Assembly: GCF_000801105.2 (NCBI RefSeq)
Contig: NC_079512.1
Coordinates: 1,302,263-1,366,262, forward strand
Length of the DNA: 64,000 nucleotides
Reading direction: 5' to 3'
From: Raphanus sativus
Lineage: Eukaryota > Streptophyta > Magnoliopsida > Brassicales > Brassicaceae
The stretch's first letter is position 1. Each line of letters starts with the position of its first letter. The position numbers and the translations under genes were made by a program. The notes under the pieces were generated by a model. That model was not told the origin of the DNA. It searched no databases and saw only the letters and a program-made list of their open reading frames with translations. Positions 36,741 through 48,477 of this stretch are shown here, piece by piece.

Positions 36741-37322
36741 CTTATTATAAATCAAAGGTTTGATAAATTAATAAAAAAGCTTTTATTTTTTTCATTACTG
36801 TATTTATTTTACATATTTAGTGTTTGTTATATTTTATTATAAAAGTAAGTAAGATAAAAAATACTTGACACTATTGTTGAAATTCATTACATAAATGATA
36901 AATTATTTATCATTCTTATATATTTGTCTGTGAATCCTTTGGTATTTTTAATACTTTTTGAAACTTATTTATATTAGATAATGTGAAAAATGAATCAATT
37001 TACAATTCGTTTTCTAAAGTTAGTTAAATAACATAACAATCTAAAAATGATTATTTAAGTATAGACACAACTTACTAAAACTTTTATAAGATAAACCATA
37101 TTATCCAAACTTTTATCAAGTAAACCATATGAAGCCAAGGTCATACCACATTGAAGTAACAATCATTCATTTACAGTCTGTTACTAAGAAACTAATAATC
37201 CTTTATAGTCTGTTACTATAATATAAAGCACACAAACAAAGAAAATACAGAAGAAAGAAAATACAGATTTCGCATAAGAACATAACGGTCTTGATACCGA
37301 ACAATTTTGCTTCCTTGTGTGT

Positions 37323-37584
37323 TCAGCCCCTTTTGGTCCACTCAGTCAACTTTGGGAACTCTGTTCCGATACTGAACTCATCAAACTTCTCCATAGCTTT
37401 GAACCAGCTGTAATAACCCATCAACGCGAAGTCTAGGAACCCAAACACTTCCCCACCGTAGTATGGTTCCAAGCTCTGTTTCAAGTGTCTTGAAATGTTC
37501 AAGCATTCTTTCTTGGCTGCAACTTGCTCGTCTCCCTTTGCTCCCCATACTTTCAATGATGGTCATAAAACTAAACACACACAC
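37323..37584 (-). pseudogene. Glutathione S-transferase tau C-terminal fragment
   Basis: The minus strand resembles the last exon of a GSTU: KVWGAKGDEQVAAKKE in one frame, EHFKTLETELG in another, then EPYYGGEVFGFLDFALMGYY and EFPKLTEWTKRG back in the first. The two frame changes and the premature stop show it is not functional. The N-terminal thioredoxin-fold exon is absent. It lies within the Helitron and on its strand, so it is a captured exon. Confidence 0.75.
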
Positions 37585-37954
37585 ACAACAAAATCAAACA
37601 AAATCATTACACAGTGTACATACTACATACACACTGTAACAATCATATCATCATCTTAAACCAAGGGTTCCTCCCAATCCTCGCAACAGAAAAGAATAGC
37701 TAACAGCTAACTCTATCAGTGTTTTTGAATTGGGTAAAGGAGAAGAGTCTCTTACTGATGAAAGCATTTTTGCGGCTGTTATTTGACTTCAAGTTACCAA
37801 AAATGTGGAGAGGAAGACCACCGCCTCCCAGTCTCTTCATGTTCTTCCTCTTGCACCTCCTATGTCCATCTCTTTTATTAAAAAACAGTAAAAAAATCAG
37901 AACAAACTCACAACAATCATTACATAGAAGAGTAAAAAATCAGATCCCACTCAC

Positions 37955-38099
37955 ATTAACATCGACCATGAGCAACCCATATAAGCTCCCCAGCACGCTT
38001 GATATTCCTCGCTTCCCAGTACCTCCGCAGCCGAGCCTCCACAACCGATGAACACCTACCAAACTTCAAATCGGAAAAAAACACCATAGAGTTGGCCAT
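37955..38099 (-). pseudogene. RPA-like (DUF223/OB-fold) first exon
   Basis: ATG at 38099 gives MANSMVFFSDLKFGRCSSVV, then VEARLRRYWEARNIKRAGEL, typical of plant RPA1-like/DUF223 proteins often found in Helitrons. The family's GELxxVDMLLVDVN end is shifted here (LLMVDVN in another frame) by a small deletion, just before a GTGAGT donor at 37954. No downstream OB-fold exons follow. Confidence 0.6.
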
Positions 38100-38592
38100 T
38101 GAGAGAGATTAGTAGAAGTTCGGAGATTAAGAGAGATAAGGTGCAGATGGATGAACAGATCACTATCTCCATAAGAGAAATACTAACCTATATTTATAAC
38201 AGAGGAATGGTGATTTCGATGACTGACCGACGCATTGAAGATCCATTAGTAGAGATCATAAATCAATCCGTTACATGAGAAAAGAAGAAGATCCGTTACA
38301 TGAGAAAAGAAGAAGATCGTTCGTCTTCATCGCCGTCAAACTCACAATAACGAAGATGGAAGTAGGATTAGCTCGAGTAAGAGATACTCAGGGCCGTAAA
38401 CAAAACAAAAAAATTAAGCCTACAATTATTGGATAAAAACACAACAGACGAAAACCCAATATGATTTCCAATTAAATGAATCGCAGCGTTTAGTACAGGG
38501 GGACAGCTGTCGCGACCACAGAAGAGGAATTAGTGACATGGATGCTGATGTGTCAGTAGGAGGGATCCAACCTTCTTTTATATATATATAGA

Positions 38593-38661
38593 TAGGAAGA
38601 CAAGATAATAAAAGATACTTCCATTCAATTTCACATTTATTAACAATCTAAGTCCAATTCC
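38593..38661. other. Short spacer
   Basis: AT-rich junction between the Helitron end and the small membrane-protein ORF. Confidence 0.4.
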
Positions 38662-38940
38662 TCAATATTCTTCTTCTTCAGTGGCCCAAGCAAGAGGCTC
38701 AAGTCTTTCATTAAGATATACCGGCTTGGCACGGGCCCTTCTCAGTCCGCCCACAAAAAAGAAAGTACATATGATGATGAGCACTGCGACAATGATGATG
38801 ATGGCGATGGAGCCACCATATAAAGTGTCGAACGAAGGGGTAAAACGGCGGTGAGAAGATAAATCGAAAAGCCAAAGCCTCAAATTGGGAGAGAATGTCC
38901 TTTCTCTACCACCCGAACATTTTTATAAGATGAAATGGAC
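38662..38940 (-). pseudogene. Membrane-protein C-terminal fragment
   Basis: Open frame without an ATG on the minus strand. It has a short ectodomain-like part (LRLWLFDLSSHRRFTPSFDT), one clear transmembrane helix (SIAIIIIVAVLIIICTFFFV), a basic stop-transfer GGLRRARAK and an acidic tail EEEEY. The upstream segment (38880-39098) is open in another frame. It may be the last exon of a single-pass membrane protein or the remnant of one. I do not recognise the family. Confidence 0.35.
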
Positions 38941-39405
38941 ATGTCCAGACGTTCCATAGTGAGTCCAATTTTACATGTCATCTGGATTACTGTAAATTGA
39001 TTTGACGTAATATTGACTGGTTTCGCCTTAATAGTCTTAGTACGTACAAAGCCGTATTTATTGTTAAGGAAAATGATTTGGATTGAAGAAGTGATCATGA
39101 AAGGTATAGTGTTTATATTTAGTCTAAGAACAATTATCGTATATATGTATATGCTTACGCTAATTTGTGTCGTCGTTGTAACTGATTGTCATAATTTATC
39201 TTTGTAGTTTTAATTTTATACTATATGTACGTTGCAACTTGCATGTATAATATTGCTCCGGATTCACAAACCACGGGCTTTAACATTATTTCCAGCTTTT
39301 TATATATATTTTATCTGCATAAGTATATAAGATAATATGATAAATTTTATATGGTGTGAAGAAAAACTTTTAAAATTATATGAAAACATTAAATATAACT
39401 AATAA

Positions 39406-39629
39406 CTCGATGCGATGCGTAAATGTAACATTATATAATTCACCCAATAGTCGATTTTCAACCAGAAGGGTCATAACAGAATGGAACCGAATGATTAGTC
39501 ATCCTCTCTTATTTTATCTCGATGCGATGCGTAAATGTAACATTATATAATTCACCCAATAGTCGATTTCCAACCCGAAGGGTCATAACATAATGGAACC
39601 GAATTATTAGTCATCCTCTCTTATTTTAT
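39406..39629. repeat. 112-bp direct tandem duplication
   Basis: Two adjacent copies (39406-39517 and 39518-39629) starting CTCGATGCGATGCGTAAATG, differing at only a few bases. No coding content. Confidence 0.9.
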
Positions 39630-39884
39630 TGCAACACAAAACATAATCAAAATGCACTAAGGGCCCATGAAATGATAATGAAACCGTTACCCCGTAAAAT
39701 GTTTTCTTTTGCTTTTTTAAAAGGTTTTAAACGATCATTGTAATTAAATAAATATTTCAGGTGTATTAAAAAAAAAAGAATCCTCGAATCCTTAAACCAC
39801 GTGAATCAGGATATCTTTTTTTGAATACACTCTTGTAATTTATATTTTTGTAAACATCAGTTTATGTACTCTTTGTTGTATATC

Positions 39885-39942
39885 GCTCTCGCCTCTCGCC
39901 TCTCGCCTCTCGCCTCTCGCCTCTCGCCTCTCGCCTCTCGCC
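39885..39942. repeat. (CTCTCGC)n 7-bp microsatellite
   Basis: About eight copies of a 7-base unit, 300 bases downstream of the first O-methyltransferase gene. The unit length makes a spurious ORF of REARGER repeats on the minus strand. Confidence 0.9.
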
Positions 39943-40246
39943 ATTGACATTAGGTTTATGAGAAGCGGTAAAGGGTTCATGTAAGATGGCACATGCAAGT
40001 TGCAAATGTTAATTTCTATTGTTTTCCGGAGGAAATGAAGCAGGTTAGCAATAGTTTGAGCATAAGCATACTTGGCACAACTACAGTTCGTTAATACTAC
40101 AATCACCACACAACGTTGAAAGAAACAATACAACAAGCCAATATCATTTAGTAAAAAAAAAAAGAAAAAAAAAGCCAATATCATGAAACTATATATTACA
40201 TGCAATAAAAACCATCAAGAACATAGAAACACCAAACAAATCATAT

Positions 40247-41880
40247 CTATTTATGGAACTCGATAACAGAATAGGAATAAGAATGGCAAATAACTTCACA
40301 TCGGAGAAAACCTGAAGCAAATGCTAGTATCTCAAACTGCGATAGAGATCTCTCTTTACCATTTGAGCATTGTGTTAACATCAACAAGTCCATGGCAAAC
40401 ACGATGTTAGAGTAAAAATCGTCAGGCTTTGGTTCTACTGGTGTAATCATCTCTACAAGGATCACTTTTCCTTTCACTGGAAGACTCTTCCAGCAATTTT
40501 TTAGAAGCTTTATACAATGTTCGTCCGTCCAATCATGTAGTATCCACTGCCAATCATTTAACAATTTTATTTTGAAAATTATGACATTAGTTGGCCACCC
40601 AAATACCAAATTAGTTTCTATATATAATAAACTTACTTTCATAAAGACGGCATCTCCCTTTGGAACCTCTATAAACATGTCTCCCGAGACATGCTCAACT
40701 CCTATAATTAATTAGTAAAATTAATTAAAATGTAAGTTATAAAAGGTAATTAATATAAGTAACGCTTCAATATAAAACTTATCAATTTTAGTAAGTAGTT
40801 CTTTTACCTGGATAAGATGGAGCATTGGTTAAAACCTGAGCTAAGTCAAAATTGATACCCTTGATATGAGGATGCTTGGAAGTGATTAAGCCTAATATGG
40901 TGCCAGTTGCTCCTCCTACATCCACCAAAGTGTTAACATCTTCAAATCCTCTGTAAACCTCTAGAACTTTCTTCATGACCATTGTGGCAGAATCTGACAT
41001 GGCCCGGTGAAACACCTCAGAGAATTGTTGGTCCGTACTAATGTACTCGAAAAGTGGCATGCCTTGTGCAGAGATGAATGCATCCTTTCCATCTAATATT
41101 ACATCTTTGAGATTGTCCCTGCGAGATAGAAATTTTTTAACGATTTACTTTTATATAGAATACTTTATTTTGTATGTAACCACTAACCATGACTGGTTAT
41201 GAGATTTTGAGGGTTCTTTTCTTTTTCTTTTTTTCTGAGGGTTCTAAACAATATAGTAAAGCTTTAATAATTTTGTTTTTACAATATTTGAGGAACTATG
41301 TTAAGTCATCTATGTCGTGGCCTTGTATGTAACTAATGATCACTTAATATATATGACTTAACAAATTAATTATAATTATGGAGATCATGATAATTAATTG
41401 AAGTACGTACCAAGTATTAAAATGGACTTGGGTATGGAACAACAAGAACAAAGACACGAGAGAACCAGATCCGTCATTATCCTTCAAGAAATATTTGCAA
41501 ACCGGTTCGGCTGCATATACCCTCTCGGTGCTTCCGGTTCGATCCTTCTCTACGGTTTCAATGACCCGGCATTTCAAGATGGAGTGGCTAACCAGTAACC
41601 GCAGCATCCGGTCCAGCAAAATCGGCGCCTCCTGGTTCTTGGGTTTGATTGGGAGACTAGCCGTTATCTCAGACGGTGAGAGCCATGCACCATCGCCTGC
41701 AGAAGCGATGGTATCGATGACGCCAAGCTCCAGGGCAGCCTTGAGGACCATGGGGAAAGCTATAGTGTTGACGATACTCTCAGCTTGCAAGCTAACCATT
41801 TTCTCGTCAACTTCTTGGTCTTCTTTGGTCGAAATCGGTTCAGCGCAAGTGATTAAGGGCAACTGAAGATGGTTTGACAT
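40247..41880 (-). CDS. O-methyltransferase A (class II, COMT/IGMT-like)
   Basis: SAM-dependent small-molecule O-methyltransferase, 381 residues, probably cytosolic; related to Arabidopsis At1g77520/77530 and the indole-glucosinolate methyltransferases. Substrate unknown. Exons (minus): 41411-41880, 40808-41118, 40637-40701, 40247-40546, all GT-AG and in phase. N-terminal dimerisation domain with [20 protein letters not shown] and [18 protein letters not shown]-binding motif LVDVGGATGTI; catalytic His in [11 protein letters not shown]; Glu in VILVEMITP; GKERSLSQFE. The motif has Ala where relatives have a third Gly (GGG). The ATG at 41880 is chosen because the in-frame ATG at 41970 directly abuts the TATA box, ahead of any likely transcription start. 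Confidence 0.9.
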
Positions 41881-41970
41881 TATTTGTTGAAGGATTGAGA
41901 AATAAAGATTACAAAGGTAGTGTTGGTTGGCAAAGTGTAGTTTCAACACTGACACGACACTTGGTGCCAT

Positions 41971-41976
41971 TTTATA
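41971..41976 (-). promoter_or_regulatory. TATA box of O-methyltransferase A
   Basis: Minus strand AGCTATAAAATGG, 91 bases before the ATG at 41880. The matching boxes in the other two copies lie at similar distances. Confidence 0.6.
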
Positions 41977-42352
41977 GCTAGGGATCAGAATTCAGAAACC
42001 TCAAGTTAAATGTACTGAGTCTAGGGAATTCTTTACTATGTTTATTTACTAGGGATCCCAAGATATGCATACATGCGAATGATATCGTAGGTATTTCAGT
42101 GAGCTGATAACAGTTCAAACTAAAATTTTAGTAACAACCACAAATTTTATCAGATCTTTGGATGATTGTTAAAGGTTCAAAATTCTTACGGGGGAATTAG
42201 TACAATATAAGTATATATTTTATGTTTAAAGTTTACAATATACTTATAAAAAGTTCTGGCTTTTTAAGAAGTGTTACGAATTTATGGTATTTTTATAATA
42301 AATTCCAATGTTGATCAAACTAAAATACCTTAAATTTTAATTTATATGCAGA
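41977..42352. other. Upstream flank of O-methyltransferase A
   Basis: AT-rich promoter-distal DNA between the TATA box and a Helitron. No gene seen. Confidence 0.4.
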
Positions 42353-43085
42353 TCCCTAGACTATATTTGAGAAGTGATTTTGCCACATGTCTTTTCTACA
42401 ATCATTTTCACAAAAAATAATATGACGTGGCTACTAAAATTGATGACATGTCTTATAGATTAATATGACATGAACAATTATATTTAATGTTAATTTATAT
42501 TTTTGGTAAACTTTTTAAAATATGGTAATAACTCATATATTACATTTATTGTCGATTTATATTTTTGGACTTTTTTAAAATATGGTAATAACTCATAGAT
42601 CATCATTAAAATAAATATATTCAATTATGACATCTCAAATTTCGAAATATAATTTAAATTAAAAATATTTCAAAAATATGTATTTTAGAAAATTATAAAA
42701 ATTAAATCATAAAATCAAATTAAATCGTAAAATCAATAGTTTCTTATGTATATCCACAGATTTTATAAATATTGTTTAATTTTAATTTTTGACAATTATG
42801 CAATTTTACATATTTATTTAATATATTTAATTAAAATAAATAGATAGAAAAATCTACCTAAGATTATAATTTTAAATATATACATGCACATTCTTAAATA
42901 TAATTCAAAATAAACAAATTTGTTTTTATCTTAATTTAATGTTCAGTTAAATCAAATTTATATTAAAATATTGATAAGAAAAAGAAAATTTATAATATTA
43001 ATAAAAAATTAAATATAATTTATATTTATCTGTTAAAAAATATTTTGAATTTTTTTTACTGCACATGGTGCAGGAAAACACCTAG
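42353..43085 (+). mobile_element. Non-autonomous Helitron, 733 bp
   Basis: The 5' end TCCCTAGACTATATTTGAGA (42353) follows an A. The 3' end has the perfect hairpin CTGCAC-ATG-GTGCAG, GAAAACAC, CTAG (43082-43085), then T. This is the cleanest copy of the family also seen (minus strand) at 14060-14790 and 27192-27926. No ORF. Confidence 0.85.
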
Positions 43086-45068
43086 TTTTAAAATAATACT
43101 GAGAAGAATTGGAAAATAATTAGATAATTCATCGGATAGTCAATGACCAAACAGAAGAATGCTATAGTAGGAAAAGAATGGAATGGAATGATAGATGTTA
43201 AGTCTAGTTCATATTTAACCCAAAAGGAAATGATATGTGCCCTTTTATTCAGTTTTAAAACAAGAGTAGGGAATATGATATACTATATGGTATATGATCA
43301 TGTCATTTATCAAATCTTTTAGGTGAACTAACAGGATCCGTCGGTGCAACCACGTGAATCAGGATATCACTTTCTACAAAATTCCATTCAAGAAATCACT
43401 TTAAGGACCAACCAATCGTTATTTGTTGTAAAACATATATTGCCGTTTGTTGGATATGACCATGGCCTTTGAGGCTTTGAAATCATTGTTGTATTTTTAA
43501 ATGAGGTTGTCTCCCGACCGACCTAGTATAGTTACATAGATACATATATCGTATCTCTGCAGCTTCATATAAAATCTGGAGGGATTTTTTAATTAACACT
43601 AAACAAGATTATATTGATCTAGATATTTACAAAGGAGAAACATGGACCAAAATAAACAAAGCCGGGCGAAAAAAGGAATTTTCCGGAAATTAAGCCGGTA
43701 GAAACGAGTTCTCCGGAAATATAATCCTTGATTTAAAAACCAATTTAAGATAATATACATGGCGATTAAGAGGTCAAAGCTGAATAAAAATTAAAAACCA
43801 ACAAATACGCAGAGAAAGAAAGCTCCAAAGTGATAAACACCAACACTCCAAACGAATCTTTGATGAAGAACTTGAAACCTACCATAGTAAATAAACATAC
43901 CAATTTAACCAGAGAAACCTAAATTTCAAACTGGAAAACAGAACACATCGTTCTTTCTTTTATCTGGAGACAATTTGATTCCGCCGCTCCAAAATCTGGA
44001 GGGATTAGTAATGATTTTTGTAGATATATAATTGAAAGACAAAAGCTACCAAAACCTGCCAAAACAATTACTTTCTTAAATTTTTTTATACTAAAATGCA
44101 ATTAACTACTTACGCTATGACGTTTAATTCAAACAGTTTTTTTTTAAATCATACAGTTTGTGAGAAGCAATAGAGATAAGCAAGAGTTAATCTAGATTTA
44201 GAACGCTAAAGTGTCGAGAAACTTCTGAACAAAAAGTTTCAAAAAAGAACTTCTAAAAAGAGCGTCTAGAAACTTTACTAGATTTTTTTTTAATACTGAA
44301 ATTTTATACAAACTTTACTAGTTGAAAATTCCATGATCTCTATTGTTTTCTACCATGATTTTGTGTCCTCTAACCATGATTTGACGAGTTAACTGTCCAC
44401 ATGAAACCATGCATGAATCCATGATATATATGGTCTATTGTTTTACGTCTCGACCATTTTTTTTCTTCCCTTCTTTCACCGCAGAAGTTCAGAGAGTAAT
44501 TGAGTTGTATTAAATCGTGTTTCCGTGTCATAATATGGTTTCAAATTTGATAATATTCGTTTCAAAAAAAAAAAATTGATAATATTCGTGTCTGAGTCAA
44601 ATACTATGCGTTAGTATGGTATGGAGTTATGATCATTTAAATAAGTTTTTTAACATTTTGACCCAAAAAAAAATCATTTAAATAAGTACGCATGCTAACT
44701 GTCCCTTTAAAAACTTTACGTCAAGAAAAGATATTAAAATAAGTCCATTTCGTATTCCTTTTACTAAAACAATATAAAATGTATTTATACAAGAAACATT
44801 ATTTCCCAACAAAAATTTAAGCATAAGGCACTATGTCAACCACAAACATAATGCAAAACATATAGCTTCAAAGTTCATACTAATCAGAGAGTCATTACAT
44901 TCCGTTATAAATACTTCGCAAACACCACAAACTGAAAAGAAAATAGAGCAAGCTGATACAATAAAACTATATTACATGCAATACAAATCATATAAATAAG
45001 CTCCGATACTAACAAGTCACAATTTATTCATTACATATATTTTCATTATAATTTTCGTAATTCCAAAT
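43086..45068. other. Intergenic between O-methyltransferases A and B
   Basis: Parts are duplicated flank: about 43320-43585 resembles 62040-62265 (upstream of copy C), and about 44465-44530 resembles 59520-59580 (downstream of copy C). The interval 43571-44006 holds a 420-base insertion. No gene seen. Confidence 0.5.
43571..44006 (-). mobile_element. 420-bp insertion with 16-bp target duplication
   Basis: The 16-base direct repeat AAAATCTGGAGGGATT occurs at 43571-43586 and 43991-44006. The paralogous flank of copy C has a single related site (62245-62260, AAAATCTTGTGGGATT) with no insert. Long target duplication and a short T run at the left edge suggest retroposition on the minus strand. 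The inserted sequence is not recognised. Confidence 0.55.
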
Positions 45069-46560
45069 TTATTTGTGGAATTCGATTACAGAATATGAAT
45101 AGGCACGACATATAGCTTCACATCGACGAAAACCTGAACTAAATGCCAAATTCTCAAACTGCGAAAACGATCTCTCTTTACCGCCCGAGCATTGTGTTAG
45201 CATCAACATGTCCATAGCAAACATATAGTTAGAGGAAAAGTCACCACTCTTTGGTTCTGTTGGTGTAATCAAATCTACAACGATCACTTTTCCATTTTCC
45301 GGTAGACTCTTCCGACAGTTCTTTAGAAGCTTTATACAGAGTTCGTCCGTCCAATCATGTAGTATCCACTACCAACAAATTAACCACATTGTTTTAGAAA
45401 AAAATGAACTCTAACAAAACTCAAAGATATATATCAAATTATACTTACTTTCATAAACAGGGCATCTCCTTTGGGAACTTCTATAAACATGTCTCCGGAG
45501 ACATGTTCCACTCCTAAAATTAGCAAAATTAAACAAATTGAATGGCACTTCATCATATAAAGTATCAAAAAAAAATTTAAGTAGTTATTATGTACCTGGA
45601 TATAAAGGAGCATTGGCTAAAACCTGAGGTAAGTCAAAATTAACACCCTTGATATGAGGATACTTGGATGTGACTAGACCTAATGTAGTGCCACTTCCTC
45701 CACCAACATCCACCAAAGTGGTAGCATCTTCAAATCCTCTGTAGACTTCTAAAACCTTCTTCAAAATCATGGTGGAAGGTTCTGACATGGCACGATCAAA
45801 CACTTTAGCAAATTTCCCATCCGAGTTAATGTATTCAAAAAGTCCCATGCCATGGGCAGAGCCGAATGCATCTCTTCCGTCTAGTATCACATCTTTAAGA
45901 TTTGTCCTGTAAAAAAAGTTTCATTTATGAGTGAACATTCAATGATTATTAATTAATTGGTATAATACAATTTTCTAAAAATTGGTTTATACGATTCTTT
46001 AATTACAGCAGAGCGATCTTTGCAACATATACTTAATATAAATAATGACCAAATCAGCCAAAATCATTTGCAGAATAATGAAGTACGTACCAAGTCTTGA
46101 AAAACACTTCACTCTGGAGCAACATAAATAGAGAAACGAGAGAACCAGAACCATCCTTATCTTTCAAGAAATATTTGCAAACCGGTTCGTTTGCATATAC
46201 CATCTCCATCTTTCCGGTTAGACCGTTTTCTTTACATTCAATCATACGACACTTCAAGATCGAGTGGCTGACGAGTAACCGCAGCATCCGATCAAGCAAC
46301 ACTGGCGCCTCTGGGTTGGTGGGTTTGATTGGGAGACTACGGGCTATCTCATACGGTGAGAGCCACGCACCGTCGCCTGCTGCAGCGACTGAGTCGATGA
46401 CACCAAGCTCCAAGGCGGCTTTGAGAACCATGGGGAAAGCCACGGTGTTGATGATACTCTCCGCTTGCAAACTCACCATTTTGTCGTCGATTTCTTGCTC
46501 TTCTTTGGTTAAAACCGGCTTAGGGTAAGTGGGTAAGGGCTCTTGAAGATGGTGTGACAT
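45069..46560 (-). CDS. O-methyltransferase B (class II, COMT/IGMT-like)
   Basis: Tandem paralogue of copy A, 381 residues. Exons (minus): 46091-46560, 45596-45906, 45449-45513, 45069-45368, the same lengths as A and C. Start [23 protein letters not shown] motif [11 protein letters not shown] is canonical; catalytic His in [21 protein letters not shown] retained. The acidic residue that is Glu in copy A (VEM) is Asp here (VIVVDLITP), as in copy C. No lesions. Substrate unknown. A TATA box is at 46637-46642. A Helitron begins 219 bases upstream of the ATG, so its upstream regulatory DNA may be displaced. Confidence 0.9.
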
Positions 46561-46636
46561 TGTTGTTGTTGGTAATAAGATTGAAAGAAGAGTTTGTTTG
46601 AGAGTGTGTGCTTCTAACGTGCATGCTTACTGTCAT

Positions 46637-46642
46637 TTTATA
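46637..46642 (-). promoter_or_regulatory. TATA box of O-methyltransferase B
   Basis: Minus strand CTCTATAAAATGACAG, 77 bases before the ATG. The stretch just upstream (46690-46735, GACCAACTGGCTCCACC, TATGGCCAATATT) is conserved in copy C at 61420-61465. Confidence 0.6.
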
Positions 46643-46778
46643 GAGAGAAAAAATCAGAGCCAAAGCCAAGTGTTTCGACTTTTGATTTGATGACCAACTG
46701 GCTCCACCTGACTACGAGGTATGGCCAATATTTTATTTTTGTTGGAATTCTCGTGAATCGTGCCGATAATATCTATGA

Positions 46779-48274
46779 CTAGGTGTTTTGTCCGCACATG
46801 CGGGTTTAATAATTTTACAAAAATTTGTAAATAGATATATTATCAATTTAAAAATTGCTAGAACAAATTATTTTCATGCTTTTGAAATATTTAATAGTTA
46901 ATTAAATATTAAATATTTTATATACGATAAAGATTTTACTTTTAATAAATTATCTTTTATTTTGTTAAATAAAATAAAAACATTCATAACACAAAACTAT
47001 AGATATAGATTTATATGTATTTTTAAAATATTATGATGTAAGATATTTTTGGATAACATAATAAAATCTTTTTAGATAATGATGGTTATGAAATTAATAG
47101 TTTTTTTTAAAACAAATATGGGTAATTATATATTAATAAATCTAATCTAATTATTTATTAGGCGTAATAAAAATTTAAACTCTTTAACTTTTAAGGTGAG
47201 AACGAAAAAATAAATTCGCATATAATAGTATAAAAATATTTTTGAATTCTTTGCCCATTTTTTCAGAATCACATAGTGACTTTGATTGTCCTAAGAAATA
47301 TATCTTAAAAGATAGATGAATCATTTTATCTTTTGTGATATAAATATATAATATTAAGATAGTTGATTGTCCTAAGAAATATATCTTAAAAGATAGATGA
47401 ATCATTATATCTTATGTGATATAAATATATAATATTAAAATAGAGTCAGTTTAATATTAATAAACAAAACAGAATATTTTAATATTACAAATTAAATATA
47501 ATATAAATTTTACAACTTTTTAATTACTCTCAATATTATAATAAATTATCGTCTATATCACGAAAATTATTTATTAAGAATAATAATTGAGCATAAAGTA
47601 CGACTTAAATTTAAAATTATGGGGATTAAATCTAAAATTATGGGGAGCATGACAAATCAATAAACTCATATATATATATATATATATATAAAGATTGTAT
47701 AAGAAATATTTTTGTTAGATTGTATAAGAAATTTTTTGCTCACCACTCTTCCACAATCTGTTAACACAAACCTGTGATTTGTATAAGTTTTTTCCTGGCT
47801 TATTATCATTGATATTAACTACAGCAGCTGATTTCATAGGAAGAAACATATTTTCCAATAATGAAACCTCTTATCTATACTAGAGCAGCTGACTCAAAAA
47901 AAAAATTAACATATGTATAGGTTTAATAATACATTGTATTTCCATTCACGATAGAAATATGTTAAAACGATAATTACATACTATAAGATAATATCATATG
48001 TAACTTAATCTATACTATTATTATAATAATAGTAAATTATACTCTATATAATAGTATAACATATAAGTTATCAAACACGTGAATATATAACTTAATTACT
48101 ACATTAATGTCTTTAATTTATTTAGTTAATCAAAAAATATACATTATTTCCAGTTTGATTTAGTTTTAAATTTAAATATTTAGTATTCATTAAGGGGAGT
48201 ATCTATATTAACCGCTTTAACTTTTAATGTGAGAGCTCCGTTGCAAAAAATCACTTCGCAAATAATAATATAGA
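46779..48274 (-). mobile_element. Non-autonomous Helitron (1.5 kb)
   Basis: Minus-strand 5' end TCTATATTATTATTTGCGAA (48274 downward) after an A; 3' hairpin CCGC-ATGT-GCGG, ACAAAACAC, CTAG (46779-46782), then T. Joining its flanks restores ATATCTATGATCTCGTTTG, matching the unoccupied site in copy C's flank (about 61495-61520, ATATCTATGCATACTCATTT). It contains an 81-base tandem duplication (47282-47362, 47363-47443) and an (AT)n run near 47664-47690. No ORF. Confidence 0.85.
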
Positions 48275-48477
48275 TCTCGTTTGTCTAAGGTTTCAAAGTT
48301 TTAAATCTAGCAAATCAAGTTAATCGTATGGAACATCTAGTGGTACAAATGTGGATCAAACGTATTATACTAGTATAAAAAAATATGTTGAATGGTGAAA
48401 GTGGATAAAATTGTCTAAAGTATTGTACAAATTTAAATTATTTGTATAAATTTTATATTACTACTTTATTAATCAAG

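Larger units (their letters stand above)
35747..38592 (-). mobile_element. Gene-carrying Helitron (2.8 kb)
   Basis: Minus-strand 5' end TCTATATATATATAAAAGAA (38592 downward) after an A. The 3' end has a strong hairpin CCCGCCC-GTA-GGGCGGG, then CCGACC and CTAG (35747-35750) followed by T. It interrupts the second tRNA-bearing repeat. Inside are an RPA-like exon (37955-38099), a GST-tau fragment (37323-37584), and an array of ~235-base repeats (35905-36740). Confidence 0.85.

Noticed and set aside
39840..40205. ORF with REARGER repeats
   Set aside because: Product of the 7-bp microsatellite, not a protein gene.
41398..41866. Plus-strand ORFs over the O-methyltransferase first exons (also at 46097-46528 and 60824-61255)
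   Set aside because: They are antisense shadows: the same stretch encodes the conserved methyltransferase N-terminus on the minus strand with correct splice sites.
41881..41970. Upstream in-frame ATG adding 30 residues to O-methyltransferase A
   Set aside because: The ATG directly follows the TATA box, so it would lie ahead of the transcription start; copies B and C start at the equivalent of 41880.
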